The notes beneath the pieces were generated by a model. It saw only the letters and a program-made list of their open reading frames with translations. It was not told where the DNA came from and did not search any database. A stretch of DNA of 64,000 nucleotides. It comes from Calonectria ilicicola (lineage: Eukaryota; Ascomycota; Sordariomycetes; Hypocreales; Nectriaceae). Below, one piece after another: positions 9,897 through 20,558 of the stretch (position 1 is the first letter of the stretch; each line of letters begins with the position of its first letter). The stretch spans positions 558,001 to 622,000 of the forward strand of contig CP085825.1 of assembly GCA_020809705.1 (NCBI GenBank), in the 5' to 3' direction. The position numbers and the translations under genes are program-made.

Positions 9897-11059
9897 TCAA
9901 ACTGCCCAGTAAACTTCAATCTTGACCTTTTCGATATGGTTCACCCAACCCGGGAACCTGGCTTTTGCCCAGATGGTTACCACATCTCCAAGCTTTAGGT
10001 CCCTGACAAAAGAACCATCGAGGGTCTCTCGGCCTCTTCCTTCCTCCTCATCTATTTTCATGGCTTCGTCTGAATCACTTCGGACATTATCGAGATAGGA
10101 CCATGTCACCACATTGTCTTGATAATCCTTGACTGCTGTCTTGTTTCGCTGAATTTCATACTGAGTGTTATGCTGGAGAGTGTGCTTATACTTTAGCTTC
10201 CCCTCGTCATTTGAGTCAGCCTCAACGGCGGGATATAGTGAACGAAGGCCACAAACGGGCAGTGGCGAGGCTGTAGAAGAAGGGGACGTATGGCGTGCGT
10301 CATACGTGCATTGGGGGTCACCTGGCTTGGTTAGTATGCGGTGTAACGTCGTGTATAGTAGATCAGCCACTTACACGTTTGGTCAGCATCAAACCGTTCC
10401 AATCCAGCTTCAAACCAAGTCCAGGAGCCTTTGTAGGTTCCACGATCTTCGAGGCTTCCTCCCCAGCCCTGGTCCTTGCTGCGAATGGAAAACACAACCT
10501 TGCGGACCGGGCTGACGAGCTTTGGGGTTGGATAATCGGGGATTTTCTTAAAATACTTGGGGTCATGTTCGTTACCGAGTGGTAGTGGCGGAGCCTCGTG
10601 CGTGTCCCATGCAAGCTCTTCGGAAAGCTCCTGCTCCTTGGGGAGCTCCGTTCTGTCTCTAACATGAGTTAAACCCACGGGGTAGGATCGAAGCCAGATT
10701 TTATTAGTTGATGCTTAAGCCATTGCTCTCAAAGTTCTGATGCGTACTAGAAATTTATCCTCGGTCTGACTTGTGGCTTGAACCAGGAGAGGTGCCTGGT
10801 GCTCAGCATTAAAGTCGAGTTCGTTGCTTGAGTGAGCCCAATACTCGGCATGCTCGAAAATCATGTCGACAAGGTCCGGGGGGAGCAGCTTTGCCTTTCC
10901 GAGCATCGCCCTCACCACATAAATATCCTTGGGCGTTGGGTGAAAATCATCATCGCGAAAGATGTCTTGGCTGGAACTGCCATTGCCTGATTGTGCAGTG
11001 TGTCCGACACGATTGTTTCGAATATTTCGAATAACACGATGGGGGAGGATGTGGGCCAT
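9897..11059 (-). pseudogene. Conserved fungal protein of unknown function with a defective first-intron acceptor
   Basis: Reconstructed exons: 11059-10748, 10693-10375 and 10321-9897 (351 residues if spliced). The second intron (10374-10322) is textbook: GTAAGT donor, ACTAAC branch, CCAG acceptor, joining DADQTC to DPQCTYD. The first intron (10747-10694, 54 nt) has donor GTACGC and a CTAATAA branch, but where the acceptor should be the strand reads CTGG instead of CTAG. With splicing there the frame continues FLLRSYPVGL, which fits the family as I remember it; without it translation ends at a TAA after 112 residues. The C-terminus (LKLGDVVTIWAKARFPGWVN) is the best conserved part. An in-frame ATG at 11101 is an alternative start. 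Function unknown; either broken or using a GT-GG intron. Confidence 0.65.
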
Positions 11060-11298
11060 GATGATGTAGAAGAAGGCGAAGGAGGTGAGATATTGTAGCA
11101 TTCGTTGGGGGCCCGACGGTTGGGTGAGAACGAGTTAAGGTGGAAAGAATCAAGGGTCCAGACGATCGTTAGGGGAGACTGTATGTCATTAAAGTGAAAA
11201 GGGGATGACGTGTTTCCGAGCCACAAAAGTAATTTCTTGAAGGCAACAGTATTCTTGTAACACAACGATACAGATGAGTTTATGGGGGGTGACGATGC

Positions 11299-11306
11299 TG
11301 ACGTCA
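11299..11306. promoter_or_regulatory. TGACGTCA octamer (CRE/bZIP-type site)
   Basis: A perfect palindromic TGACGTCA. In fungi such octamers are bound by bZIP factors of the CRE/ATF and cross-pathway-control type. It sits about 240 bases from the minus-strand start and 630 from the plus-strand start. A role is inferred from sequence only. Confidence 0.45.
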
Positions 11307-11660
11307 AGTGCGGAATGTGGCCTGTAGATCCATGCACGTGCATGCCCAATCGGGCCACCAAGTTCAGGCAGTCATTCATCATTCATTGGGAAAAAAAAAA
11401 CTTGGCAGAACATGAGAGGACAACGCCGATAAGGGGAAAAATGAAATAAATATATAAATATAAACATACTTAGCAGGAGATAAATGGATTTATGCTCCCC
11501 TTCCATATTTATTTATTTATTCAAGTATTTATCAGCCTTGCTTTTGTGTCATCCTGTTTACATGTTATCCTCCAATTCTTCCGTTCAATCAATGCACGGC
11601 ACTAAGAGAGAAAATGCGGGGTGCCGGGTGGTAAGTGCAAGTGGCACCACGCTCTCTACC

Positions 11661-11686
11661 TTATCACCTTATCACCTTATCGATAA
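11661..11686. promoter_or_regulatory. Cluster of four GATA-factor motifs
   Basis: TTATC occurs at 11661-11665, 11669-11673 and 11677-11681 with exact 8-bp spacing (an ACCTTATC tandem repeat), followed by GATAA in the opposite orientation at 11682-11686. Fungal GATA regulators (AreA/NIT2, SreA and others) bind HGATAR, often as paired sites. The site is 248 bases before the cysA ATG. Confidence 0.55.
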
Positions 11687-11703
11687 CCCAAAATTTCTTG
11701 CGA

Positions 11704-11719
11704 GATTTCACGTGAAATC
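11704..11719. promoter_or_regulatory. 16-bp perfect palindrome with TCACGTGA core
   Basis: GATTTCACGTGAAATC is perfectly self-complementary. Its core TCACGTGA is the consensus of Cbf1-type bHLH factors, which control sulfur amino acid genes in yeasts. It lies 215 bases before the start of a serine/homoserine O-acetyltransferase gene. Whether the same circuit operates in this fungus is inference. Confidence 0.55.
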
Positions 11720-11933
11720 GCGTCATAGACCGGCAGCCGTCAAGGCCCCACCAATATGGCACCGGCCCGCGAGGCAAGCGGCGTGTCGGCGGGTGCGTTT
11801 TACAGGTGAAATGGCGTTTCTCAGCATTGCGATTACAAACCAGTTATTCCAATCGAATCATGGTGGAGTTTTATTATCCCTCGTCCCCTCCCCCATCTCC
11901 CCAATTGTCACTCTCTACCCATAGTTGCGACTC

Positions 11934-13511
11934 ATGATGCGCTCACGGACCCTCGCTGCGACGACCCGTCGTCTACACTCCAGCCTCTCTTCCTCCTCCC
12001 CCACGACTGCTTGTGCAAGTCTGGTCCAGCTCCAACACCGAGACCATGTAAACGCCCGTTCCAATGGCGCTCGACAGCTCCATTCTGCGACCCCGCGAAA
12101 ATCCGGCGCCGCTTCCAACCCGGCAATGTCCTTTCCCTGTCTCGATGCCTTAGAGAACCGCTCTGCAAAACTCGGCGCAAACGTCTCCGCAAACAGCGCA
12201 AGCTCGAACGAGTCCGGCCCCGAGCCCTCGTATACCTCTGGCGCCACTCTCGACTACCACTGTAAAGAACCTCTGCTCCTTGACTGGGGCGGTATTTTGC
12301 CCGAGTTCAATGTCGCATATGAGACATGGGGCAAGATGAACGCCGACAAGTCCAACGTTATCCTCCTCCATACTGGTCTCTCCGCTTCCTCTCATGCCCA
12401 TTCTACAGAGACGAACCCCGCGCCCGGCTGGTGGGAAAAGTTCATTGGACCTGATGGACCTCTCGATACAAACAAGTACTTTGTGATTTGCACCAATGTT
12501 ATTGGAGGTTGCTATGGCTCAACAGGCCCCAGCAGCGTGGATCCTGGTAACGGCGAACGCTATGCCACCCACTTCCCAATTCTTACTATCCAGGACATGG
12601 TCCGCGCCCAGTTCCGTCTTCTAGACTCTCTCGGAGTCGACAAGCTCTACGCTAGTGTTGGTTCCAGCATGGGAGGCATGCAATCCCTAGCAGCCGGTGT
12701 TCTCTTCCCTTCGCGGGTGAGCCGCATCGTTTCCATCAGCGGATGTGCACGTAGCCACCCTTACAGCATTGCTATGCGACACACCCAGCGCCAGGTCCTG
12801 ATGATGGATCCCAACTGGAACCGTGGTTTCTATTACGGCAAGGTGCCTCCCCACGCCGGAATGAAGCTCGCTCGTGAGATTGCAACTGTCACTTACCGTT
12901 CTGGTCCCGAGTGGGAACAGCGGTTTGGTCGGAGAAGGGCTGATCCCAGCAAGCCTCCCGCTCTATGCCCAGACTTCCTTGTCGAAACCTACCTCGATCA
13001 TGCCGGTGAGAAGTGGTGCCTGAACCACGATCCTAACAGTCTTTTGTACGTCAGTAAGGCTATGGACTTGTTCGACCTTGGCCGTGAGAACCAAGTAGCC
13101 ACTCACGCGCGACGTGTTGAGCGGGAGCAGCAGATGGCCGCAGGCGAGGTTTCGACTCTTTCTGGACCTGCCTGCAGTCTCACCCTACCTGAGCAGCCAT
13201 ATGAGGAGCAGCCTGGCCAGGTAAATCCTGAGGGTGCGGATACTCCCATCCCCGGCTTCTCTCGCCCTCCTGAGGACTTGATCCAGGGGCTCGCCCCCTT
13301 GCGCGATACTCCTACACTCGTCATGGGTGTCGCCAGTGACATTCTGTTCCCCGCATGGCAGCAGCGTGAAGTTGCTGAGGCGGTGCGTCTTGCTGGAAAC
13401 CGCAACGTGACGCACATGGAACTGAGCGAGGAAATGAGTATGTTTGGTCATGATTCCTTCCTGCTTGACCTCAAGCACATTGGAAGCAACCTCAAGTTGT
13501 TCTTGAACTAA
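11934..13511 (+). CDS. cysA: Serine O-acetyltransferase of the MetX/homoserine acetyltransferase family (CysA type), mitochondrial
   Basis: The first in-frame ATG is at 11934 and the product is 525 residues. Residues 1 to about 60 are rich in Arg, Ser and Ala with few acids ([20 protein letters not shown]), a mitochondrial presequence. The alpha/beta-hydrolase MetX domain follows. The nucleophile elbow [10 protein letters not shown] places the catalytic Ser near 245, the Asp is in ASDILFP (about 469) and the His in MFGHDSF (about 506). The family transfers acetyl from acetyl-CoA to homoserine (Met2) or, in fungi, to L-serine (Aspergillus CysA, S. pombe Cys2), giving O-acetylserine for cysteine synthesis. 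I prefer CysA because of the presequence and the long insert near 390-450; Met2 is the alternative. The upstream region carries a GATA cluster and a CACGTG palindrome. Confidence 0.85.
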   Translation: MMRSRTLAATTRRLHSSLSSSSPTTACASLVQLQHRDHVNARSNGARQLHSATPRKSGAASNPAMSFPCLDALENRSAKLGANVSANSASSNESGPEPSYTSGATLDYHCKEPLLLDWGGILPEFNVAYETWGKMNADKSNVILLHTGLSASSHAHSTETNPAPGWWEKFIGPDGPLDTNKYFVICTNVIGGCYGSTGPSSVDPGNGERYATHFPILTIQDMVRAQFRLLDSLGVDKLYASVGSSMGGMQSLAAGVLFPSRVSRIVSISGCARSHPYSIAMRHTQRQVLMMDPNWNRGFYYGKVPPHAGMKLAREIATVTYRSGPEWEQRFGRRRADPSKPPALCPDFLVETYLDHAGEKWCLNHDPNSLLYVSKAMDLFDLGRENQVATHARRVEREQQMAAGEVSTLSGPACSLTLPEQPYEEQPGQVNPEGADTPIPGFSRPPEDLIQGLAPLRDTPTLVMGVASDILFPAWQQREVAEAVRLAGNRNVTHMELSEEMSMFGHDSFLLDLKHIGSNLKLFLN

Positions 13512-14176
13512 GGAGGAAAGAGAATGGAATATGCATAGTATAGTCAGCAAAAGATTGTACGCTGTGGCGCTTTGGGTGTTGAATTTTTGGGAGGAAAATC
13601 ATGAGCTTACGATCGTATTCAAAGCTACAAATTGTATTTTGAAAAGCAGTATTGCGTTGGCAATTCATCAATGTAAAACACATAGAATCACAGGGCACTT
13701 GGCGAGAATGAGAAAAAAAAGTATGAAGAGGCAAATAATATGCGCTGCGGACCATTTTCCACAAGTTGATTTTGAGCGAGCGTCGTTTACGGCATTGGCT
13801 ATCCCAAAGCCATGACAGACCGTTTGGCTACCTATTCCCTTTTCCCTCCTTCCCTCCCTTATACATTATCACTAGAAAAAGAAGCCTACACTGAAGGCGT
13901 AATATGTGCCGAGAAATAGAAAAAAGACACAAAAAAAAGGGGGGACAAAAAAAAAGATCGCTTATGGACAGTGTAAAAGATAAGATCCCAAATCCAATAT
14001 CATCGCTTGGTTCCAAATATACAAAAAGAAGAAAAAAGAAAATCCACATGAGTGACCACAGACAAACCAGAGAGAGTGTAACCTAGAAAATTTTGGCATG
14101 TCCACGTTTTGGTTCTTTGTCTTTTGTTTTTACTTTTTCGGTCATCAAAAAACTTGGTCATCATTTGCCCGGGCAA
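13512..14176. other. Intergenic region between convergent genes
   Basis: A stretch of 665 bases, A/G-rich with several A runs (13910-14045). It holds the 3' UTRs of cysA and of the proline-rich gene. I see no coding frame or repeat of note. Confidence 0.65.
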
Positions 14177-16643
14177 TCAGATGAAGCCAGGGCTGAAGCT
14201 GTCCACGGCAATGTGCGGAGCCCGGGTATTGGCTCTCTCCCCATTCTTGGGAGGCACCGTGATGGGGTTTGGTCGAGGGGGAGCCCTCTTGGCCTCAACG
14301 CGGGTCGAAGGGCTCAGGGAGCGGGAGAACTCCGCCATGACGGGGGAGATGAGCGGCCTGTTCAGGGGGTAACTCGGCACATCTTCGCTCCTTTCCTCTT
14401 CAGCCAGTTCAAAGGTCTTGGCGAGGTTCTCGCTGGAGCTTGAGATTGTGTTTTGGAGAGAGGCAAAGGTTGGCGAGGGGAGACTGGGGGGTTTGGGAGA
14501 GATGGGAGAGGAAGTGTAGAGAGTCCTGCCAGGGCCCATGGTGCTGTCGCTGGGAGGAGTTTGAGGAGTGTGAGGGTCGGAGCGGAAGGGGGTGAGGGGA
14601 GCAGGGAGAGCAGAACGGTGTGAGGGACGGCCAAAGTCGTCCCAGTCGGGGAGAGCAGAGCTGTAGTCGTCGGCTGTGTTGGCGACAGAAGTAGCAGACA
14701 CGGGTGTAGATGGCTCTGCCGACTTAGGAGGAGGGTACATGGGTCGCTGACGGGGAGGCACCCTGGGGCTCAGTCCACCGCCCTGGTTCATGTTCTCGAA
14801 ACCAGGAGGTCGACGGCCTCGGGGAAGGCCCTTTTGAACGGGGAAGTCGCCCTCTAGTCCTCGAGTGAATGGGCTCTCGGGACGAGCTGGCTCAGGACGA
14901 GGAGGCTCGGGAGGTGCCACGGGGCTCTCAGTACGCATGTAGTTTCCTTCCTCCGGAGGAGGGCCATACGGGCTGCGGGTGGCTCCGGTTGCACCGGACC
15001 TGTCGACGAGCGGGGCCGGAACACGGAGGCCACGGGCCCTGGGATCTGAGCCGACACGAGGTCTGAAACCTCGCGGAGGGGGGTCAAGCGGGCGAGACAT
15101 GTATCCGGGGTGTGAACCGTAAGCAGAAGCAGGAACTGGGGCCGTGTCGCGGCGAGGAGGGTTAGTGGGAGTTGGCGGGATTGCGGTGGTTGGAGGAGGT
15201 GCCGGTGGTCGAAGTGAAGCGGGAACATCGTGATATTGAAACTTGGGAGCTTGTGAGACTGGTTGAGGAGCTGGCTTCGGCGCCGGCTGCGGTGCTGGCT
15301 TGGGTGCAGGTTGCGACACGGGCTGTGATACAGGCTGCGCCGGGGGCACCGGTGACTGTCGGTGGATGGATTCATTGGTTGATGACAAGGCCGAAGGAGC
15401 GTCGCTTGTTGTCCGCTCGCGTGTCAGTCTGGTCATTTCAGACAATGAAGGGCTCGACTGCATCGACCGCAAAGGACTGGCCGTCCTGGTTGCTGGGAAC
15501 GGCTTCGGCTTCCTCGTATCCGTAGGGCTGATGTCTGAATCGAAGCTCTGTTTTCCCATGCTTGCACCAGTTTTCACGACGTCTCCAAAGTCGAAGGCCG
15601 CAAAGTTGCCAGTCAGTCCCTCCACCATGGGCTTCGCCTTTACCTTTTCCACATCCTTGACTTCCATGGAGAAGCTCTGTCTCCGGGGCGTGTGAAAGGT
15701 GAGAGTGTCGCGCTTTGCCTGTACGGTACGGATGACAGGCGGATCCCAAGTTTCCTCGCTGGTACGGGCGACTGAAGCTGCCGGGCTCGGCAGAGCCTGG
15801 GGTCCAGTGTTTTCGACATTTCGCAGGCCACTCGGGGCGTTGCGGCGGCTGCTTCCAGGGCGTCCATCGGTGGATGAGAAGGACTGATCGGCGCCCAAAA
15901 TAGACGGTGGTGGTGAAGGATATCCATTAATACCCGAAACCGCGCTCATGGGCTCCGGGGAACTGGTGGTACGTCCTAGGTTGAAGTCGAGGCTGTCAAG
16001 GGAATTGTTTCCTGCAATGGGAGATACGGGTGTGCTTCCTGGGCCGGCAAAATGTACTTTGAAAGGGTTGTCCCACTTGGTGTTGATGGAGATTGCTGTC
16101 CCGGGTCGTGCTGGAGCGTCGGAGACGCTTCCTCCTATGCCGCCACCAACTGGTCCTGAGTTTGGCATGCTCGAAGTACTACTGTTCCTGGGTCGACTGT
16201 TGAGATTTACATCAGAGGAGTGAAACCGTGGATTGCCGAGGCCTGGTGCCATGGGCGCACTCAGGTCAACCAAAGAGGAAGATGCTGCAGAATTGCCGCC
16301 CATGTACGGAGCGCGCCATTGCGTAGGGTCGGCAGTAGATGATGAGGTGCCGGGACGGATGAGGTTGGGGCGGGAAAAGTTGTTTGTTAGGCGACGGAGA
16401 TCCTTGAGGTCCTTGAGGTTGGGCTCTTCGAGTGGTTCATAGCTATCGTATTCAACTGCTGTGTTGATACCGCGCGAAGTCGGCTTATGCTTGTCCCTAG
16501 ATGGACTCCCGTGTTAGAGAACAACTCATACAACTGGGCAAATAATTAGCGATGTAGTGAGTAGCAAACACTTACTGGGGCTGTGGCTGTGTGTGCGATT
16601 TCTTCCTGTCGCCTCCGAGCTTGAGGCCAAAGAAGGAGACCAT
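14177..16643 (-). CDS. Large proline/serine-rich fungal protein of unknown function, two exons
   Basis: Exons 16643-16576 and 16496-14177, 795 residues. The first exon encodes MVSFFGLKLGGDRKKSHTQ; the intron (79 nt) has GTAAG, a CTAAT branch and CTAG, and splicing continues into DKHKPTSRG without a frame break. Downstream the protein is almost entirely low-complexity Pro/Ser/Arg/Gly with scattered short motifs (TKWDNPFKVHF, SEETWDPPVIRT, AFDFGDVVKTG, ALPDWDDFGRP). A Pro-Val-Ser-Gln / Pro-Ala-Pro-Lys repeat runs over about 15255-15350. There is no signal peptide or membrane span. The conserved short N-terminus and short motifs in a disordered chain suggest a scaffold or signalling adaptor, but that is inference. 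Confidence 0.82.
15255..15350 (-). repeat. In-frame Pro-rich hexa/dodecanucleotide repeat
   Basis: Degenerate 12-nt units encode alternating PVSQ and PAPK/PAPQ tetrapeptides inside the proline-rich protein. Length variation here would change the protein without breaking the frame. Confidence 0.75.
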
Positions 16644-19600
16644 TTTTGCGGATGAGAAGAGGAAGAGCTTAGACTCAGCTCCGGGGAGTGCAAGTGAGGT
16701 CTACTTTGTTGGACTTTTCTTAAATGAGTGACGTTGGGCTCTTTTGCGCGTGTCAGCCAGACACTTCGAGACCCGGGGAGCAGAGTCCGGCTTGCCGTAA
16801 AACAAGAAGCGCAATTCAAGCGCCAGACCAGAAAGAATTGGATATTTACAAAGTACTCTCTGACAGCACGTAGACAAGATCGCGCTCAGGTAGCGGGCTT
16901 GTGGTGGTGGCTTGTGTCGAAGGTTAGTGCTAATAGCGGGTTACTTGGCGATGGGCCCAGTAGCAAATGGCTTGCGGGTGCCCACAGTAACAAGATGAAG
17001 GAGTGAATGGCGAAAAGAGAATGAGAACGAGATAACAGTGGCCAAAGAGAACGTGAGAGTGGCAATGGTTCGGGACCAGGAACCGTGGAACACGTAGAAG
17101 TTCTTCTCTTTTTCCTCTTCAGGAGGAAGCTCCTGTGTCTCGGCACTGGGAGATGAGATGGAGAAAGAAGAAAAAGTAGTCGGCCCAACTCAAGCTCTCC
17201 GCAGTTAGTCGCAGAGACGGCGCTGCAAAGGGAGGGGCCGTAGAAGTTGGCTTGGGAGCTGAAGGGGACTAATAATAAAATCAGGGGTTCGGAAGCGGAA
17301 GCGCAGCCGGCGTGGCGGGAGTTGGGTTTGTTTAGTCTAGTTTGAAACACTCTGAGCGCATTGCTTGGCTTAAAGAGCAATTGAGACGAAACCGAAAGGA
17401 TCAGGAAGGATTTGATTTTGTTTTCGGGTGCCGGATGGAGAGAGAGGGGCAGCAATGTGTTGGAGGTTGCGATTTGCCAAGTGGTGATGGTTCCGGAGGG
17501 GCTGAGGAATGGAAGTTGAATGAAGGTCGATATCCTGACGACACTGGGACTTTGAACCGCCACGGACGGGTTTCAGTGAGAAGAAAAAAGACACAGGAGC
17601 AGTTTGCGGAAGACGGCGGAGAGAGAGAGAGAGAAAAAGAAAACAGTAAGCTGCAAAAGGAATGACAGCTTTACTGCGCCTTGGGCCTATTCTGAGCAAG
17701 CGCAGTCAGTGCCAGACGGCAGATGGTGGTGGATGACAGCAGGTGGGTAGGTACTGTCTGTAGAAAGGGGTGGGTAGAGGATGAGAGCGTGTGTATATCC
17801 ACAGCCACCACAACACGTCCACGTCTTGGTCAAAGACACGAAGTGGCAGAAAGGAAGAAGCAGAGGGGGAGAGGAAGGGGCGCGAGTGAATAAAAAAAAA
17901 AGAGGGGACAAGGTAAAAGGGAAGGCATAGAATCACATCACACTGTCAAGGTTGAATTGGGGATGGACATGGGAATGGGAACATGCATGCCACCCCCATG
18001 AACGGCTTCACGGCTCACTTCAGCACTGTTCACCACCGCTCCACTTCCCACCACTCTTCCCAAAGACACCGGACGGCCGAGAAATGAACCCGCCGCGCCC
18101 CTCTTCTCCAGGGCCTAAAAAAAATCACCACCACATGTAAAGCAGAAGCAGCAGCAACAGTGCAGTGCAGCAGCAGGCCCGGCCGGCCGCCTGTGCGTGC
18201 GTGAGAAACATCGCTCCAGTCAGCGTTGCCCGCCCTGCTCGGGGCCAGCCCGTACCTTGCAGCTACAGGTACCGGGGGTGCAGCACCTGGATCGGACAGA
18301 AAAAAGAAAAGAGAGCATTGAAAAAGGAGACCCTTCTTTTCTTTTGCGTCGCGTGGCTTGAGCCAATCGCACCCGAGCATGCAGCTAATTAATCACTACC
18401 TTTTTTTTTTTCGGTCTTGTGCACACACACGCACACGCACGCACGCACAGCTTATTCTACCGTGTGTGTGTGTGTGTTTTAAGCAGTAGCAGCAGATCCT
18501 TGGAATGATTTTCTCTCTCCTTGGGCAGCCGGAAACATGATTCCCCTTCCAAAATGAGATCGTAAAGGAGGGGAGGGCGAAGGAAACGGGAAAGGGAGCC
18601 CAGGGTGTCCCCCCGTTCGTCGTCCTGAACTGCATCCACCTCGGATGCAACGCAAACCCCGTCTTGTCGGTCCCCTGCCTGCGGTGGTCGTCGACCTGCC
18701 TATCCTCGCCCAACAGAGCAGACTAGCCAATCCAGGGGCTGTGCTGCCCACGACACGAGGAGCCGGGAGCCTGGGGCGGCGGAGGAAGTGGCAGCAACAC
18801 CACCACCACAGGTCCGTGTACTTTTTTATGTCTCTGACCGTGTGTTCCAGCCCCCGGGCTGCGCGTGGCACACAGCAACGCCAAAAAAGAGAGTCAGTGA
18901 CGCAGCATGACGAGAACACACAGAGGTGAGCACAACTACGGCTGACGGACGTGTCTCATCAGCTCTTGCGGCGGCGTCGTGGCCCCCCCCGCTAAGCGCT
19001 CTCCCATCACACACACTACACTTTCTGTCCCACGTCACATGGCGCCATGATGAAGATCGTCCCCAAAGACTACGCCGTGCAAACAGACTTTGCCTAGCCA
19101 TGGGCTCCAACTGAAACAACGGGCTTTACTGAAACAGCGCTTTTTTTCTTATTTCTCTTCTTTTTCTTTGCTAGCTAGCTTTGACTCTCTCTCATCTTTT
19201 CCCCATGTTAGCTGTGGTCATGGATGGCATGGGGGGGATAGCTCGCATGCTCCCCCTCGATTGGCATCTTCACCTACCGCAATGGGCAAAAAGAGGAAAG
19301 TAGGTCATGTCGTCTGTATGAGCACGCTTGTCATCCGTGCTCTCTTACACGTCAAGTCAGATCTAGCTCACCTTGCACCCGTGCACACACACATCACATC
19401 GGCGCGCCGCCACTAATTAATTAATTACCACACACACACACGCTTCACACAGACACCTTGGGGTTTCCCCGATCTGTTTCATTTGCTTTGACAGCTTCCA
19501 ATTCTCCCGATGGCCCAGATGGATGTTTGTGCGGGCAGACGGACTTGTGGACCCTGCCTTAATTAAAAATTCCCCAGCCCAACGCCCAGAACTTATTATT

Positions 19601-20558
19601 CCCATTACCCTCTTCCGTGCCCTCCTGTTCGTCGTCCAAGCTCACTCTTGGACCCGAATCGTCATGATCGACAATGCAAACATCAGAGTTGCACCCACCA
19701 CACAGCAGCAGCTGATCCCCGTTTATTCGCGGAGGGCCAATCGCGTCACCACCATGTTTCAGACCCTCAGCGCAGAGCCACTGATCTTCACCCCCTTTGA
19801 CCGTTTTTTTATCGAGCTCTGCGTGGGCGAGTGCCGTGGTGGCCGTTTCGCTCATGGCGGTGATATAACGATGGGCAAATGCCTTGCAGAATGTAGCAAA
19901 GCCAGCGCGGGGGAATCCGGAAATACTCCTATGTACAAGGCTGACTGTGCATGGTGCGGAACCGACACCCCATCGAATGTCGTATAGTGGAAGTTAACGC
20001 ATCCTATGCTCAAAGCCTGCCAATCAATGATTCCACTTCGAAATTGACTTTGCCTCAAAACGTGCTTGTTCTTTGTTTCAGAGTTGCCCGCGAGCCGTCC
20101 AGCCTGACTCGACCAAGATATACTATATCAACCGTAACGCCAGAACCATGATACATGAACCACCCAGCAACTACCTAAAAAAAACCTCAAAGTGCCGACA
20201 ACAACAACAATTGATCCTCCATCCAGTGACTCTCGTATCCATGACTCACGTCTATCTCCTCTCCGTCATGTTCCACATCCTTCATGGGGCCAAGTGAAAG
20301 TGGCTGCGGATATGAAAACATGACAACCATGACGGCCCCGCGGTCCTGCGTCCTGTCTGTCTGAACCCTAAAGACAGGTTTCAGAAGCCGGGCAACACCT
20401 GCCAGCCCCCGTCGATCCGGCGTGCGTGGCTTTCGAAGCAGAACAAAACCAGCGGGTATTGCTTCAACCACGTCGAGCAGCTTATCGTGCGGGGCGCTGT
20501 AGTTCTTCTTCCAGACTCAGTTTCCCATCTCCGTTCTGTGGACCTGATTCCCTCCCCC
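16644..20558. other. 3.9 kb gene-free region with microsatellites, upstream of the proline-rich gene
   Basis: The region lies between the start of the minus-strand gene at 16643 and the 3' end of isy1. Many short frames occur on both strands (for example 19523-19987) but none has domain resemblance, and most translate simple repeats. Visible elements are GA runs (17619-17635), mixed CA/CG repeats (18421-18449), a GT run (18461-18477), TTAATTAATTAATTA (19415-19427), a CA run (19430-19440), and long C/T- or A/G-rich tracts. It most likely contains the promoter and long leader of the gene at 16643, possibly with non-coding transcripts. Confidence 0.55.
18421..18477. repeat. CA/CG-rich repeat facing a GT repeat
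   Basis: A GCACACACACGCACACGCAC-type tract (18421-18449) is followed after about 11 bases by GTGTGTGTGTGTGTGTG (18461-18477). The two arms are partly complementary and could fold back in single strands. Confidence 0.8.

Larger units (their letters stand above)
11060..11933. promoter_or_regulatory. Divergent promoter region of the damaged conserved gene and cysA
   Basis: An 874-base intergenic region between oppositely oriented starts. It carries, from left to right, a TGACGTCA octamer (11299-11306), a 14-bp palindrome with CACGTG core (11331-11344), an AT-rich block (11440-11520), a four-site GATA cluster (11661-11686) and a 16-bp palindrome with TCACGTGA core (11704-11719). The last two lie 215-275 bases before the cysA ATG. 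Confidence 0.6.

Noticed and set aside
11060..11382. Minus-strand frame 11382-10912 overlapping the first exon of the conserved gene
   Set aside because: Different phase from the conserved exons and no family resemblance.
19523..19987. 154-codon plus-strand frame in the microsatellite-rich region
   Set aside because: No domain resemblance, runs through simple-sequence DNA, and overlaps other frames of similar length.
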